Assembly (NCBI GenBank): GCA_944739405.2
Contig: OX123182.2
Span: 22,331,326-22,395,325, forward strand
DNA: 64,000 bases
Direction: 5' to 3'
From: Euclidia mi
Lineage: Eukaryota; Arthropoda; Insecta; Lepidoptera; Erebidae
Every line of letters begins with the position of its first letter. The first letter of the stretch is position 1. The position numbers and the translations under genes were made by a program. The notes under the pieces were generated by a model. That model did no database searches and was not told the origin of the DNA. It was given only the letters and a program-made list of their open reading frames with translations. Positions 35,713 through 45,284 of this stretch are shown here, one piece after another.

Positions 35713-36708
35713 ATGTACAAAACGCGTCGCTCACGTTCGAGGGATAGAGGTTCGCGTGTGGAACGGTCGCGTAGTCGCCGCAATCATAGTCGAAGATCGC
35801 GGAGCACGTCTCGCGATAGCCAGCGTCACTTCCGAGACAATCGAGGGCGTACAGAGAGCCGTTCGAGAACGAGGAGTCCTTCTTTGGCCGCCTTTCGTCA
35901 ATCCTTCGAGACCATTGCCTCTCGGTTGAAGGTACTGGAAGATCGCTCAAGGGTCATAGTGACACCAGCTGCTACGAGTGCTGATGCTTCGAACACGGCA
36001 ACTGAGAAAATTGTTGAAGCAATACAGTCCTTGAGGTCAGTAAACACTCATCATTATTTCATCTCAAATTTTGATCCTAGTGTGCATGACGTAGACCAGT
36101 GGTTCGAAGAAGTTGATAGGGCTAAAGCTTTGAACAAGTGGTCAGAAAATGAGTGCCTATCGCGTGTCGGTAACTGTTTGAAGGGATATGCTAGGACTTG
36201 GCTGAATGAATGGATAACTAGTGATCGTTCGTGGACTAATTTTAAAAAAGATTTCCGATCTCTCTGTGTAAACAGAATTGATGTGGCTGATATCCTATAT
36301 CTTGATATGGGATATCAGCCACATCAATCGTGTTTGCGTTCCGATTCAGACAGCTACCCGACATATGCGGAATACGCGCGTAGATCTTTATTGCGTTTAC
36401 GAATCGTTAAGGGCCTCTCGGATGACTTAATTACCGCGATTGTAATTAGAGGTCTTAAGGAACCTCAAATTAAGGCTTCAGCTACAAACGCAAACTTGAA
36501 TCCAGACAATTTGGTTGCCTATGTATCTTCATTCATAAAGCCCTATTCAAAACAAAGTAATTCGCATTGTATTAATAAACAGAGTTATAAAGGTGTTCAC
36601 AAGCTTTCGTTGAATGAATCGAGCTCCAAATGTTATAATTGCGGTAAACCTGGACATACAGCTGCAAGCTGTTTTGCTAAGCAGCGTGCCGAGAGTAAAA
36701 ATCATTAA
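35713..36708 (+). CDS. gag: Gag-like protein with CCHC zinc knuckle
   Basis: This 331-codon frame begins with an Arg/Ser-rich segment (residues 1-60, many RSRS repeats) that is likely RNA-binding. A capsid-like region follows with QWFEEVDRAKALNKW, then a C-terminal zinc knuckle CYNCGKPGHTAASC near residues 309-322. A 24-bp inverted duplication (36277-36328) lies in the middle and adds about a dozen residues (YLDMGYQPHQS) that do not fit the surrounding pattern. The frame stays open through it. The product would be a structural nucleocapsid-type protein. Confidence 0.85.
   Translation: MYKTRRSRSRDRGSRVERSRSRRNHSRRSRSTSRDSQRHFRDNRGRTESRSRTRSPSLAAFRQSFETIASRLKVLEDRSRVIVTPAATSADASNTATEKIVEAIQSLRSVNTHHYFISNFDPSVHDVDQWFEEVDRAKALNKWSENECLSRVGNCLKGYARTWLNEWITSDRSWTNFKKDFRSLCVNRIDVADILYLDMGYQPHQSCLRSDSDSYPTYAEYARRSLLRLRIVKGLSDDLITAIVIRGLKEPQIKASATNANLNPDNLVAYVSSFIKPYSKQSNSHCINKQSYKGVHKLSLNESSSKCYNCGKPGHTAASCFAKQRAESKNH
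36277..36328. repeat. 24-bp inverted duplication inside gag
   Basis: Arms 36277-36300 and 36305-36328 are reverse complements except for one base, around the loop cttg. The duplication stays in frame. Confidence 0.9.
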
Positions 36709-36749
36709 AGCAAAGGAACCTTTCTTTAGGTATATATCGCATTGTTTGG

Positions 36750-37660
36750 TATATATTGCTTACAAACGAGTACCTAGAACTTCACTACAACCAATTAGTT
36801 CTTGGACGAAGCCTAACGTTCCATTTGATACGCTACGACCACCAATAGAGTCCAAGTGTGATAAACATGTATTGGTTGTAGTAGAGGCATTCACTAAATT
36901 TTGTTTTTCAAGTGCCATCTGCACCCAAGATTTAAATTAATTTAAATGTGTAATGCAAAATGTTGTATCACTTTTTGGTACGCCTAAGACGATAATATGT
37001 GACAGAGGTTGTATGTTTCAGTCGTCCAAATTCATGTCATTAATGAGAGATTTGAGTTGCCAGGTTCACTAGATAACACCCGAAATACACCACGCCAACG
37101 GTCAGGTTAAGCGTTACACTCGCACGGTTCTCAACATGTTGAAAATTGAAGTCAACCACCGCAAAGCTGAATGGGCTGACAAACGACGAGAGTGGGAATT
37201 GCAACTCATTCTCAATATTACTAAGCAGAAGACCACCCAGTTGTCTCTGCTGAATCTACTCACTGGGACCGAGAGCGCTACACCAATCATCCGCACTTTC
37301 ATTAGAGATGTCGCCATTAAATCTTCTGGTGACAATCGCGACTTCGGGAAATGAGGAGACAGCGGACGGCCGAACGGCTGAGTGTAAATCAAAGAGCAAG
37401 ATAAACGCGTCAATGATAACCAACAAATGCCACGTGTTTACCAAAAGGGTGACCTGGTTTTTGTTATAAAATATTCCCAGTCCACAGGTAAACTTGACCC
37501 GGGCGTGCGCAGACCTTATCGCGTAGTTGGAGTCCTGGACAATAGACGCTATGAACTGCAGCTAATAGCTGGAGCATATGGCAAAACCACGTTCCGGGGC
37601 ACAATTCATGGTGCCCTGGCGAGGCGAATGGACTCCTTAGACCTGCGCTGCTCTCTTTGA
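36750..37660 (+). pseudogene. Integrase remnant of the same LTR element
   Basis: In three shifted frames the plus strand reads KHVLVVVEAFTKF (integrase core start), TPKTIICDRG (second catalytic Asp region), HHANGQVKRYTRTVLNML (third acidic residue region, where the expected Glu is replaced by Lys or Arg), and QKGDLVFV with RRPYRVVGVLDNRRYEL (C-terminal GPF/Y-like module). Stops and indels break it, and part of the catalytic core is decayed. Confidence 0.75.
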
Positions 37661-37680
37661 AGGTGAGTGTTAAGTCTGTT

Positions 37681-37869
37681 GGTATGCGAACTTTGTGCCT
37701 ATGCCAGCAGCCATTGTGAGGTACGCAAACTTTGAGCCTATGCCTACAATGTTAATTTGGTTGGTATGCGAACTTTGTGCCTATGCCAGCAGCCATTGTG
37801 AGGTACGCAAACTTTGAGCCTATGCCTACAATGTTAATTTGGTTGGTATGCGAACTTTGTGCCTATGCC
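37681..37869 (+). repeat. 82-bp tandem repeat, about 2.3 copies
   Basis: The motif ggtatgcgaactttgtgcc begins at 37681, 37763 and 37845, so the period is 82 bp. Each unit has a related half unit (ggtacgcaaactttgagcc), suggesting an older ~41-bp period. The array lies just before the 3' LTR, where some Gypsy elements carry tandem repeats. Confidence 0.92.
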
Positions 37870-37872
37870 ACG

Positions 37873-38213
37873 TGAATGCGACGTAAACAAGTGACGACAC
37901 GGATGACGACACGAATCAGGCGATCGGGTGCTATATAAAAGCGGTGCGGTTGCAATGACTCACTTCTGCGGACGTGCTGTTAGATCATTGTCGGGTATTT
38001 TTATTTGTGGAATTTGTGATTAGTTTATATTTGGTGTTAGATTTATTATAAAAATTGTCGTGTTAGATTGTGTAAGGTTTTCTTAGCATTTTTGCTATAA
38101 AATCTATTGCTGATCATATGTGTTTTCTAAGTAAAGTGATAAAATAAGCTTGTGATAAAATATTAAAGTACCCTTGTTATTTTTTTTTTAAGTTATTTCA
38201 TTTCTGATTCCTA
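37873..38213 (+). repeat. 3' LTR
   Basis: This is a copy of 35297-35638 with about three differences, including a T-run indel. Confidence 0.87.
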
Positions 38214-38988
38214 GAAATATATTTTCAATTTATCAGGATATTTACCTTTCACGATACACACATTAATGACATGACTGAAAACATGCGATATTTTGGTCGC
38301 AGTCTGGTTCAAAATCTTGGTATTTATATGATCATATCCAGTGCTCGGCGTGTTTTTAAGATTTATTATAAAGTCGTAAATTTCATTAGGCGTAGTCGGA
38401 TTCATAAATAGTGAATTTGATATATTTGAAGGATATGTAATATTAGTATTTGAGTCAAGCAATTAAAATAAGCAAATATTAGCAATTTGTTGTGGGTCAG
38501 TTATAATAGTACCTAGTATTATCTATCTCAATATGATGTATTTCGTCTGTAGGTATATTGCTGTGGGAATTTTTGATTACGCGCCAAATAGCCTTGCATT
38601 TATTGTGATGTGTAAGTATAAAATTATTATTCTGTGCTTTTTGAGTATACCTGATTATATAGTTTAATCTAGTTGAAAGGGTTTTAAAATTGTACTTATT
38701 TTCTGCAGTGCGATGCTTACGATATTGCCATAAAAGTTGTCGTTTGCGTTTACAGCATTTTTTTATACCTGTTGTCATCCATTTTGTTCTCTTCTTTGCA
38801 TTTATTTCCACGCGATTTACTCCTGTATATCAAAGGTTGTTAAATAGAATGTATATGTCATAAAATAAATCAAACGCTATTAATGGATCATTACTTTCAA
38901 GGACATCATAAAAAGTCAAAGGATTAATGCATTCACTGAATTTGTCAATGTTATAATGATAAAAATCATGATTTCTCTAAACCAATAT
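38214..38988 (-). pseudogene. LINE B ORF2: linker and RT N-terminal half
   Basis: The minus-strand frames 38497-38811 (KRTKWMTTGIKKCCKRKRQL) and 38211-38462 (NEIYDFIINLKNTPSTGYDHI and KGKYPDKLK) are the region between endonuclease and RT fingers. The coding sequence meets the LTR element at its 3' side and resumes at 35280. Confidence 0.8.
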
Positions 38989-39340
38989 TGTTACGAATTG
39001 ATAATAACGCCATCTATCAGTGAATGGGAGAACTAGATGAGGTTAGATGTATCGGTGGTTTAAAGCTGTTTCATCTATCCTCTAATAGATGGCGTTGCTG
39101 TAAATGTCTCGAAAATACTAGTTATGTGTTCCGGCCGGTATAAATACCACGCAGACGGGCGAGAAGAGACAGTTACAATTGAATATCGGAGTGATAATCA
39201 TCCAGCGAAGGAAATAAGTCGGAAGTGTTTAGTGGTGTTTCTAGTAGTGTAATTAAGTGTGAATAGTGTTTGTGTTAAAATAAAGTACAGTTTAGTGGCA
39301 TAGTCAGTTTTAATTTATCGTCGAACCCCAGCTCGTAACA
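38989..39340 (+). repeat. 5' LTR (352 bp)
   Basis: It has TG...CA-type ends and matches 41600-42008. It lacks the ~48-bp segment present in the 3' LTR around 41718-41765. A tataaata sequence near 39141 may be the TATA box. Confidence 0.9.
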
Positions 39341-39368
39341 AATTGGTGTCAGAAGAAAGGGATAAATT

Positions 39369-41588
39369 ATGTCGGTTATGCCGAAGGAAGAAACTGAAGG
39401 TGTGCGTACCAGGAACCAGCGCCAGCAAGACCTGGACCAGAGACGCTTCGGAGACGTTCCTACTCCATCGTCTGGTGGACCAGGCGACTACGCGGCTGCA
39501 GTGGAGCCTGCAAGCGCCACACACTCCGTGACGGTGCCCGACATCGCGGCTCTGATGGCATTCATGCAGGAGCAGGCCCGCCGTCAGGAGGAGCAGGCCC
39601 GCCGTCAGGAGGAGCAGGCCCGCAGTCAAGAGGAGCACGCGCGCCGCCTGGAGAAACAGCTACAGCGCAACAAGGAAGAGCGGGCTCGCCGTCAAGAGGA
39701 GCAGGCCCGCCGTCAGGAGGAGCAGGCTCGCCGCCTGGAGGAACAGCTACAGCGCGACAAGGAGGAGCAGGACCGCCGTCAACAGGAGCAGGCTCGCCGT
39801 CAAGAGGAGCACGCGCGCCGCCTAGAGGAGCAGCTGCCGCGCGACAAGGAGGAGCACGCCCACCGTCTGGAGGAACAGCTGGTGCTCATGAAGGACTTCA
39901 GCGCCGCAGTGGGGAAGGACTTGAAGGCGGTCAAGGAGGAACTCCAGCAGCACGAGGCCCGTATCAGCGACATTGAGAAGCGTGTACATGATCAACTCGA
40001 GGCCCGTATTGCCGAATTGGAGAAGAAATTGTGTAGGCTCGGGTCCTACTACGTTACACCTGCAGCTGTGGCGCCCTCGCCTCGTTTGTTGAAGGTTCCA
40101 CCATTTGATGGCTCGTCATCGTGGTTTGCACACAAGGTTCAGTTTGAGGCCGTTATGCGAGCGAATGGGTGGGACAAAGAACAGGCCTTCACCGCCCTAA
40201 CCTTGGGCCTACGTGATCAGGCCTTGACGGTGTTGGAGGCACTCGGGCAAGACGTCACCTACGAGAAGCTTCTGGAGGCGTTGGAGATGAGGTATGGAGA
40301 CGCGCACCTCGAACATGTGTATCGTGCTCAGCTGAAGAATAAGACACAACGCACCGGAGAAACTCTGCAGCAGTGGGCTCTAGAGGTGGAAAGGCTGGTC
40401 AGGAAGGCATACCAGTCGTCGCCTGCGCTCATTGACGGGAACCTCGTACAAGCGTTTACGGATGGGATCCGGGACCTGGAAGTTAGAGCAGCGGTAAGAC
40501 TAGGGCACTTCAAGTCACTGAAGGCAGCCTTATCCTACGCTCTGGAGGTGGAAGCAGCGCGTCACGAGGATCGAACTTACCGTATCAGGGAAGTTGTTTC
40601 TTCACCACGGTGCTACAACTGCGGGGAAAGAGGCCATATCCGTTTGAGCTGCCCAAAGCGTAAGCGGCACGTTTGTACCCTGTCTCCACCAAAGGGGCCA
40701 CCTGACGTACCTGTCTGGCAGCAAGAGCAACGTAGCGCAGACGCTCTGACAGGTAGGGCTTACCCCGACCAACGCAAACACTGTGCAAGACAGGAAGCGA
40801 AGCCGGCAGCGCTAGTGAGAATGTTGAAGACGGATCTGAGCGACGGATGGAAAGAAGCTTTGCAGCGTGCTCAGCAAGAAGACAAGGACGTACAGCCGAT
40901 TTTCAAATGGAAGAAATCAGGCGCTCCTAGGCCCAAATGGAGTGATATCGCAGCAATGAGCCGTGACACCAAAGGTTATTGGGCACAGTGGGAAAGCTTG
41001 GTTGTCCAGGATGGAGTTCTGTGCCGCAAATGGGAAAACGCTCGAGGTAACCAATGCCATCTGCAAATGGTAGTGCCCAAAACTAAGGTGCCGGAAGTCT
41101 TGCAGCTCTATCACAATAGTACTTCTGGAGGTCACATGGGAGTTAAGAAGACCCTTACTGAGATCCGGGAGCGATTTTATTGGCTCCACTGTCGGGATGA
41201 CGTCGAGGATTGGTGCCGCAAATGCACAAGTTGTGCGGCTGTCAAGGGGCCACACACTCGTAGCAGAGGTGCATTAAAGGTGTACAATGTAGGAGCTCCA
41301 TGGGAGTCAGGACAGATGTCTGAGAAGATGAAGACTCGCTACGACCGGAAGGCGAACAACAAAGGCTTCGATGAGGGATCATTGGTGTGGCTTCATAACC
41401 CAGTACGAAGCAAAGGAAAATCGCCTAAGTTACAAGCCAGATGGGACGGGCCATATTGCATAATTACCAGGATGAACGACGTCACCTATGGAATCCAGAA
41501 GGGGTCGCGAGGTGCACCGAAGATAGTTCATGTGGACCGATTGGCTCGTTACTATGGGTTCAACGATGTTCGAGACGAACACGTTTAA
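39369..41588 (+). CDS. Gag fused to integrase N- and C-terminal modules
   Basis: This is a 739-codon open frame. Residues 1-55 are variable. Residues 56-190 are a repetitive Glu/Gln/Arg coiled coil (repeats of RRQEEQA and EEQLQRDKEE). Residues 235-400 are a Gag capsid-like domain (FDGSSSWFAHKVQFE and LEMRYGDAHLEHVY). A CCHC zinc knuckle CYNCGERGHIRLSC is near 416-429. Then, with no protease, RT or RNase H, the frame enters an integrase HHCC zinc finger (LYHNSTSGGHMGVKKTL and CRKCTSCA) and, after losing the D-D-E core at YNVGAPWE|SGQMSE, the C-terminal module (RYDRKANNKGF, ARWDGPYCI). Both joins are in frame. It may be a nucleocapsid-type structural protein without catalytic activity. Confidence 0.88.
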   Translation: MSVMPKEETEGVRTRNQRQQDLDQRRFGDVPTPSSGGPGDYAAAVEPASATHSVTVPDIAALMAFMQEQARRQEEQARRQEEQARSQEEHARRLEKQLQRNKEERARRQEEQARRQEEQARRLEEQLQRDKEEQDRRQQEQARRQEEHARRLEEQLPRDKEEHAHRLEEQLVLMKDFSAAVGKDLKAVKEELQQHEARISDIEKRVHDQLEARIAELEKKLCRLGSYYVTPAAVAPSPRLLKVPPFDGSSSWFAHKVQFEAVMRANGWDKEQAFTALTLGLRDQALTVLEALGQDVTYEKLLEALEMRYGDAHLEHVYRAQLKNKTQRTGETLQQWALEVERLVRKAYQSSPALIDGNLVQAFTDGIRDLEVRAAVRLGHFKSLKAALSYALEVEAARHEDRTYRIREVVSSPRCYNCGERGHIRLSCPKRKRHVCTLSPPKGPPDVPVWQQEQRSADALTGRAYPDQRKHCARQEAKPAALVRMLKTDLSDGWKEALQRAQQEDKDVQPIFKWKKSGAPRPKWSDIAAMSRDTKGYWAQWESLVVQDGVLCRKWENARGNQCHLQMVVPKTKVPEVLQLYHNSTSGGHMGVKKTLTEIRERFYWLHCRDDVEDWCRKCTSCAAVKGPHTRSRGALKVYNVGAPWESGQMSEKMKTRYDRKANNKGFDEGSLVWLHNPVRSKGKSPKLQARWDGPYCIITRMNDVTYGIQKGSRGAPKIVHVDRLARYYGFNDVRDEHV

Positions 41589-41599
41589 GAGGGAGGCCA

Positions 41600-42008
41600 T
41601 GTTACGAATTGAAAATAACGCCATCTATCAGTGAATGGGAGAACTAGATGAGGTTAGATGTATCGGTGGTTTAAAGCTGTTTCATCTATCCTCTAATAGA
41701 TGGCGTTGCTGTAAATAGAACAAACTAGAATGACCGCAAGCTACCAGAACTTTCGCGATGAGTCTCGAAAATACTAGTTATGTGTTCCGGCCGGTATAAA
41801 TGCCACGCAGACGGGCGAGAAGAGACAGTTACAATTGAATATCGGAGCGATAATCATCCAGCGAAGGAAATAAGTCGGAAGTGTTTAGTGGTGTTTTTAT
41901 TAGTGTTGAGAATTAAGTGTGTGTATCTAGTGTTATTGTGTTAGTGAATAAAGTGCAGTTTTTCTGGCATAGTGTATATAATTTATCACCGAAACCCAGC
42001 TCGTAACA
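41600..42008 (+). repeat. 3' LTR (409 bp)
   Basis: This is the longer counterpart of 38989-39340, with substitutions and small indels concentrated in the region after tgaagtg/gagtgttta-type sequence near 41880-41990. Confidence 0.9.
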
Positions 42009-42009
42009 G

Positions 42010-42650
42010 TATTTTAGTATACAATAATTGTTTATGGGGTATGTAAGTAACTGAGCCGTGTCATCAGATTGTGCAAATTGAAGTATTTGACTTTTACATC
42101 CACGGATATTGTATAAAAAATTGTCTATACAAGTACCACTTTCTGGGCGTGTGGGTTTATTAAAAGCATGTTTAAGATTGTTGCACGATAATGTTTGTAG
42201 AAACTCTATAGATAATTTTTTTTTTGCAATATATTAATATTATAGTCTTCACATATTATAACCTTACTTTTACTACGACAAAATTGATCCAGTAACGAGT
42301 GGAATTTTACAAAAAATATGTTAATTTCTTCTTGTCCAGTTTTTGGTGGCCTATATATGCAGAAGATAAACAGTTTTTGGTCTGGCAGTTCTACTCCTGA
42401 TATTTCAATTACGCCTTCAACACAATATTTTTTCAACCCACTTATTATTTTAAATTTCTGATGGTTGGCAACTAAAACACAACTACCTCCACGTCGTTTA
42501 TTTCGTGAGTAGTATGAGCCCATAGCAAAGTTTCTAATATTGAAAAATATTATATCACTTGCTATCATGTTATGCTCTGTAATACACAGTACATCCATTT
42601 CCGTTTTAGCTAACGAGTCTGGAGATAAAGATAACAGATCAGCTTTTGCT
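42010..42650 (-). pseudogene. LINE B ORF2: endonuclease domain
   Basis: The frame at 42206-42598 carries the catalytic CITEHN (ET/EH type) at residues 5-10, RRGGSCVLV near 36 and FCIYRPP near 80. The GDFN-type box is altered to EDYNIN near residue 121. The coding sequence reads upstream across the MITE into 43348 (NMHGL...AKADLL). The terminal IICEDYNINILQ keeps the expected position of the last catalytic Asp. Confidence 0.8.
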
Positions 42651-42653
42651 TAA

Positions 42654-43343
42654 CCGCTTAACCCCTAGCGCCAATGCGTCGAATTCGCCCGACCGCTCAC
42701 GTTCTAAAAAAAATGTCGCGCCGCCGCTCGCCAGATGGGCGCGCTAACATAAACATTTATTGTTGATAAGTCGGTAACATGAGTAAGTTGAAGTGATGTT
42801 TTTGTTCAACCTTATGAATCACTCGTTCAAGTCGTATAAATTCTTTGTTGACATTTAGTTTCTAATTTATTATACTTAGCAGCGAAGATTGACTATTGTT
42901 GAAAAAAACACTTTATGTATTTTAAACAGGATTATTTTAAAAAGTAAATTGATGACATACATATTTTATGAGTTTTCACTGTAGAAGGGTTCTATCTACA
43001 CCGAATTAAATAAAAAAATCATGTATCTTAATATAAAAATATTTAATTACACGCATACGATTAGCACGTAATCACGGAGCGCGTGAAAACAAAAAGTGGC
43101 ATTTGACATTATTTTTTCGTTCCGGGTTAACGATTCTAAGACTCGCTTCGTATTTTTAGCATGAAAACATGTTCAATGATTTGAATAGAACAGAGGCAAA
43201 GGATTTAAAACATTACGTAATAGAAAGAAACAGTAAATTCAGACCGAGTATAGCGCTGTAACCAAAAAGGGATAATAGTCACTTGTGCGCAGTGTACGGA
43301 ATTTCGAAAATGGGATAATATTCACTTGTGCGCGGTCAAGCGG
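42654..43343. mobile_element. piggyBac-type MITE (690 bp) in LINE B
   Basis: TTAA lies at 42650-42653 and 43344-43347. The left end reads ccgcttaacccc and the inverted right end ccgcttgaccgc. LINE coding sequence joins across it at the TTAA. No transposase is present. Direct partial repeats of gggataat(a/t)(t/g)tcacttgtg(c)gc occur at about 43267 and 43311. Confidence 0.82.
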
Positions 43344-43383
43344 TTAAAGACCGTGCATGTTTTGATGCAAGATGTTTATAGCA

Positions 43384-44729
43384 TTAGGTACGAAAAAGAT
43401 TAATAGGGTTTTGAGAAGTAAGGCTTAACAATTTAGGTTCTCTGCTATAACTATTGCTTTTCATATCGCTTAGAACATGTGATTGTTTGGCAAAGTAGTA
43501 AGGTATAGTGCCTTTTACAAGCAAGCGCTGTAGTTGTGGTTTTTTATGCAATAACTCTATTGTACATTTATAACTTTGGGGTATATCAGTCTGAATACAT
43601 TTGTCCACAAGTATAGACCGTAAGAGAGAGAGATATTCTATTTGGTAGGTCTTAAATTTAAGCCTATAATCTATAGCCAACATCTCCTTTAACAGATTGC
43701 TAGATATGTGTGATAATGTATATTGCTTATTAGGAATCAGGTAACAATACTTCATGTCGACAAATGAACAATGTTTAAATTTGGTAGAAATAAACTTCAA
43801 GCTTTGATTAAGGTTTTCTCATTCTAAAACCAGTTGTAAGAGATCTCAGAGATGATTATACTTGTATTACATGTCGTTGTTGAGCCAAGATATTAAAGCA
43901 TTTTGCAGATCAAAAGGATTTTTATCATTCATCCCACCCAGTACAATAGTGATGTCATCTTTACTTGGCATAGTTAACTGCTCTTGCTCCGAATTTAGGA
44001 CGTCCAATAATCTTGCTCCAGGCTTTTACGTACATTGCACAGCAAAATTATTTCCAAGCTTTGTTTGTAATTCTTAACGTAAATTTTTGCCTTGTTGGTC
44101 TGCAATAATAATTACTTTCCTCTGTATCGTTGTCGTAGAGTTTGCCGCAGAGGTACGTTTGCTTGCTTTGTGTTCAATGTCTTCTTTCAGATTAGTACTA
44201 GGGAATGTAATTAATTGTGTTTGTTGATTTAATAGGGAGGCGTAACTCATTCTTCGTGAGTTGGGTATTTTTAGGAGTACTCGTACTATGAAAGTTCGTA
44301 GTATTAATTTTAATAGGTGTACACATTTGAGCAGATATCTTTTTTTTATTTCATCCTTGCTATCCCTTTAGGCGTAAGCATTTCTATTTTCTTGTAATTT
44401 TCAATAATTTTAGGATATTTTTCGACATCAAGTTTTAATTTTGTATTTTCTTTATTAAGGTTTTCTATTTCTTGGTGCGGATCTTGCAACTCCATTCTAA
44501 GGGCTTTTATTGTTTCGTTAAGATTTTCTATTGCTCCATGGTCATTTAAAGAATAATAAGGCAAGCTTATTGCGATGGTTTCAAATAAAACTGAATCAGT
44601 GTCAGTCGAATTAATTGTTCTTTCACGCAATGAGTTTGTTTCTGCTTTCTTACGCATAGTTACATTCTCCATATTTTTGCAATATGAATATTTAGATTTA
44701 ATAAGTCCAATATTTAAGTGCAATGACAC
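43384..44729 (-). pseudogene. LINE B ORF1: coiled coil and SGNH-like esterase domain
   Basis: The frame at 44346-44729 has a coiled coil (ENLNETIKALRMELQD and QEIENLNKENTKLKLD). Downstream on the minus strand a broken frame reads RKVIIIADQQGKNLR, then KDDITIVLGGMNDKNPFD. These resemble block I and the GxND block III of SGNH/GDSL-type esterases found in CR1-like ORF1 proteins. The frame at 43384-43800 (SFVDMKYCYL, QYTLSHIS) is the C-terminal part. At least one stop (near 44079) interrupts. The enzymatic role of this domain in LINEs is not settled. Confidence 0.7.
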
Positions 44730-44964
44730 AGTGTAACGGAACGTAATCTGATTAAAATACTATTGTTCATACATAGAATATTTCGGTTTTTGAACGCAAC
44801 TTGTTATGTCAAATTTACTTGTTTGAATGTGATTGGTTACTAATCAGCTGTGTGTTGTTTACATTTAAGTTTTAAATATAAAACTGTTTTGCTTAACGAA
44901 ATTTCGTATGAAAGTTTTTTGTTGTATGTTTTGCTTCATCAGTGCTTCCGGTGCTTCCTACTAT

Positions 44965-45216
44965 TATAGTAAAACTCCAGTTATACTTATTAGAATAACG
45001 TTTATATATTTATATTTCAGATATAACATTGTACAGATATTATAATATTGCCGAAGAGCCCCCGTCCGTTCGGTACCGTCGCCAAGAATAGAATGCCCGC
45101 TCTCGCCAACCGCCATTTTGAATTATTTCGATAGCGATGTGACTCGGACGAGTCAATCGACTACAAATTACTAAATTCCAATCGATATTAATTTTAATAA
45201 AAATGGGGACCTTACG
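44965..45216 (-). repeat. LTR, left copy
   Basis: It starts tatagtaaaac and ends gaccttacg, so both terminal dinucleotides are changed relative to the right copy. It has a 9-base insertion (agaatagaa region near 45087). Confidence 0.82.
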
Positions 45217-45284
45217 CAATCAAGCAAACTTAACATAAACCTTACACTCGGCGAGAGGGGGCACTTACAATCTCATTAAAGAAT

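Larger units (their letters stand above)
35297..38213 (+). mobile_element. LTR retrotransposon with gag and an integrase remnant only
   Basis: LTRs at 35297-35638 and 37873-38213 are nearly identical, with about three differences, so this is a young insertion in LINE B. The interior has an open gag, then a degraded integrase tail. Protease, RT and RNase H are absent. A tandem 82-bp repeat precedes the 3' LTR. The base string after the 5' LTR (atcagaagtggg) looks like a primer-binding site. I see no matching target-site duplication. It is non-autonomous. Confidence 0.88.
38989..42008 (+). mobile_element. LTR retrotransposon with a single gag/integrase-end ORF
   Basis: LTRs are 38989-39340 and 41600-42008. 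They begin tgttacgaatt and end ctcgtaaca. A primer-binding-site-like tggtgtcagaag starts near 39344 and a purine tract (aagagggagg) precedes the 3' LTR. The LTRs differ by a ~48-bp indel and many substitutions, mostly in the last 130 bases. The four flanking bases atat and gtat match except for one. The only ORF is 39369-41588. Confidence 0.9.
33640..44960 (-). mobile_element. Non-LTR retrotransposon B (CR1-like), opened by three insertions
   Basis: The pieces on the minus strand are ORF1 (43384-44729), endonuclease (43348 and 42010-42650), the RT N-terminal half (38214-38988) and the RT C-terminal half plus 3' UTR (33640-35296). They read in order and coding sequence resumes across each insertion. 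Insertions are the LTR element 35297-38213, the LTR element 38989-42008 and the TTAA-flanked MITE 42654-43343. The SGNH-like ORF1 and the RT motifs fit CR1-like elements. Ends are approximate. Confidence 0.85.
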
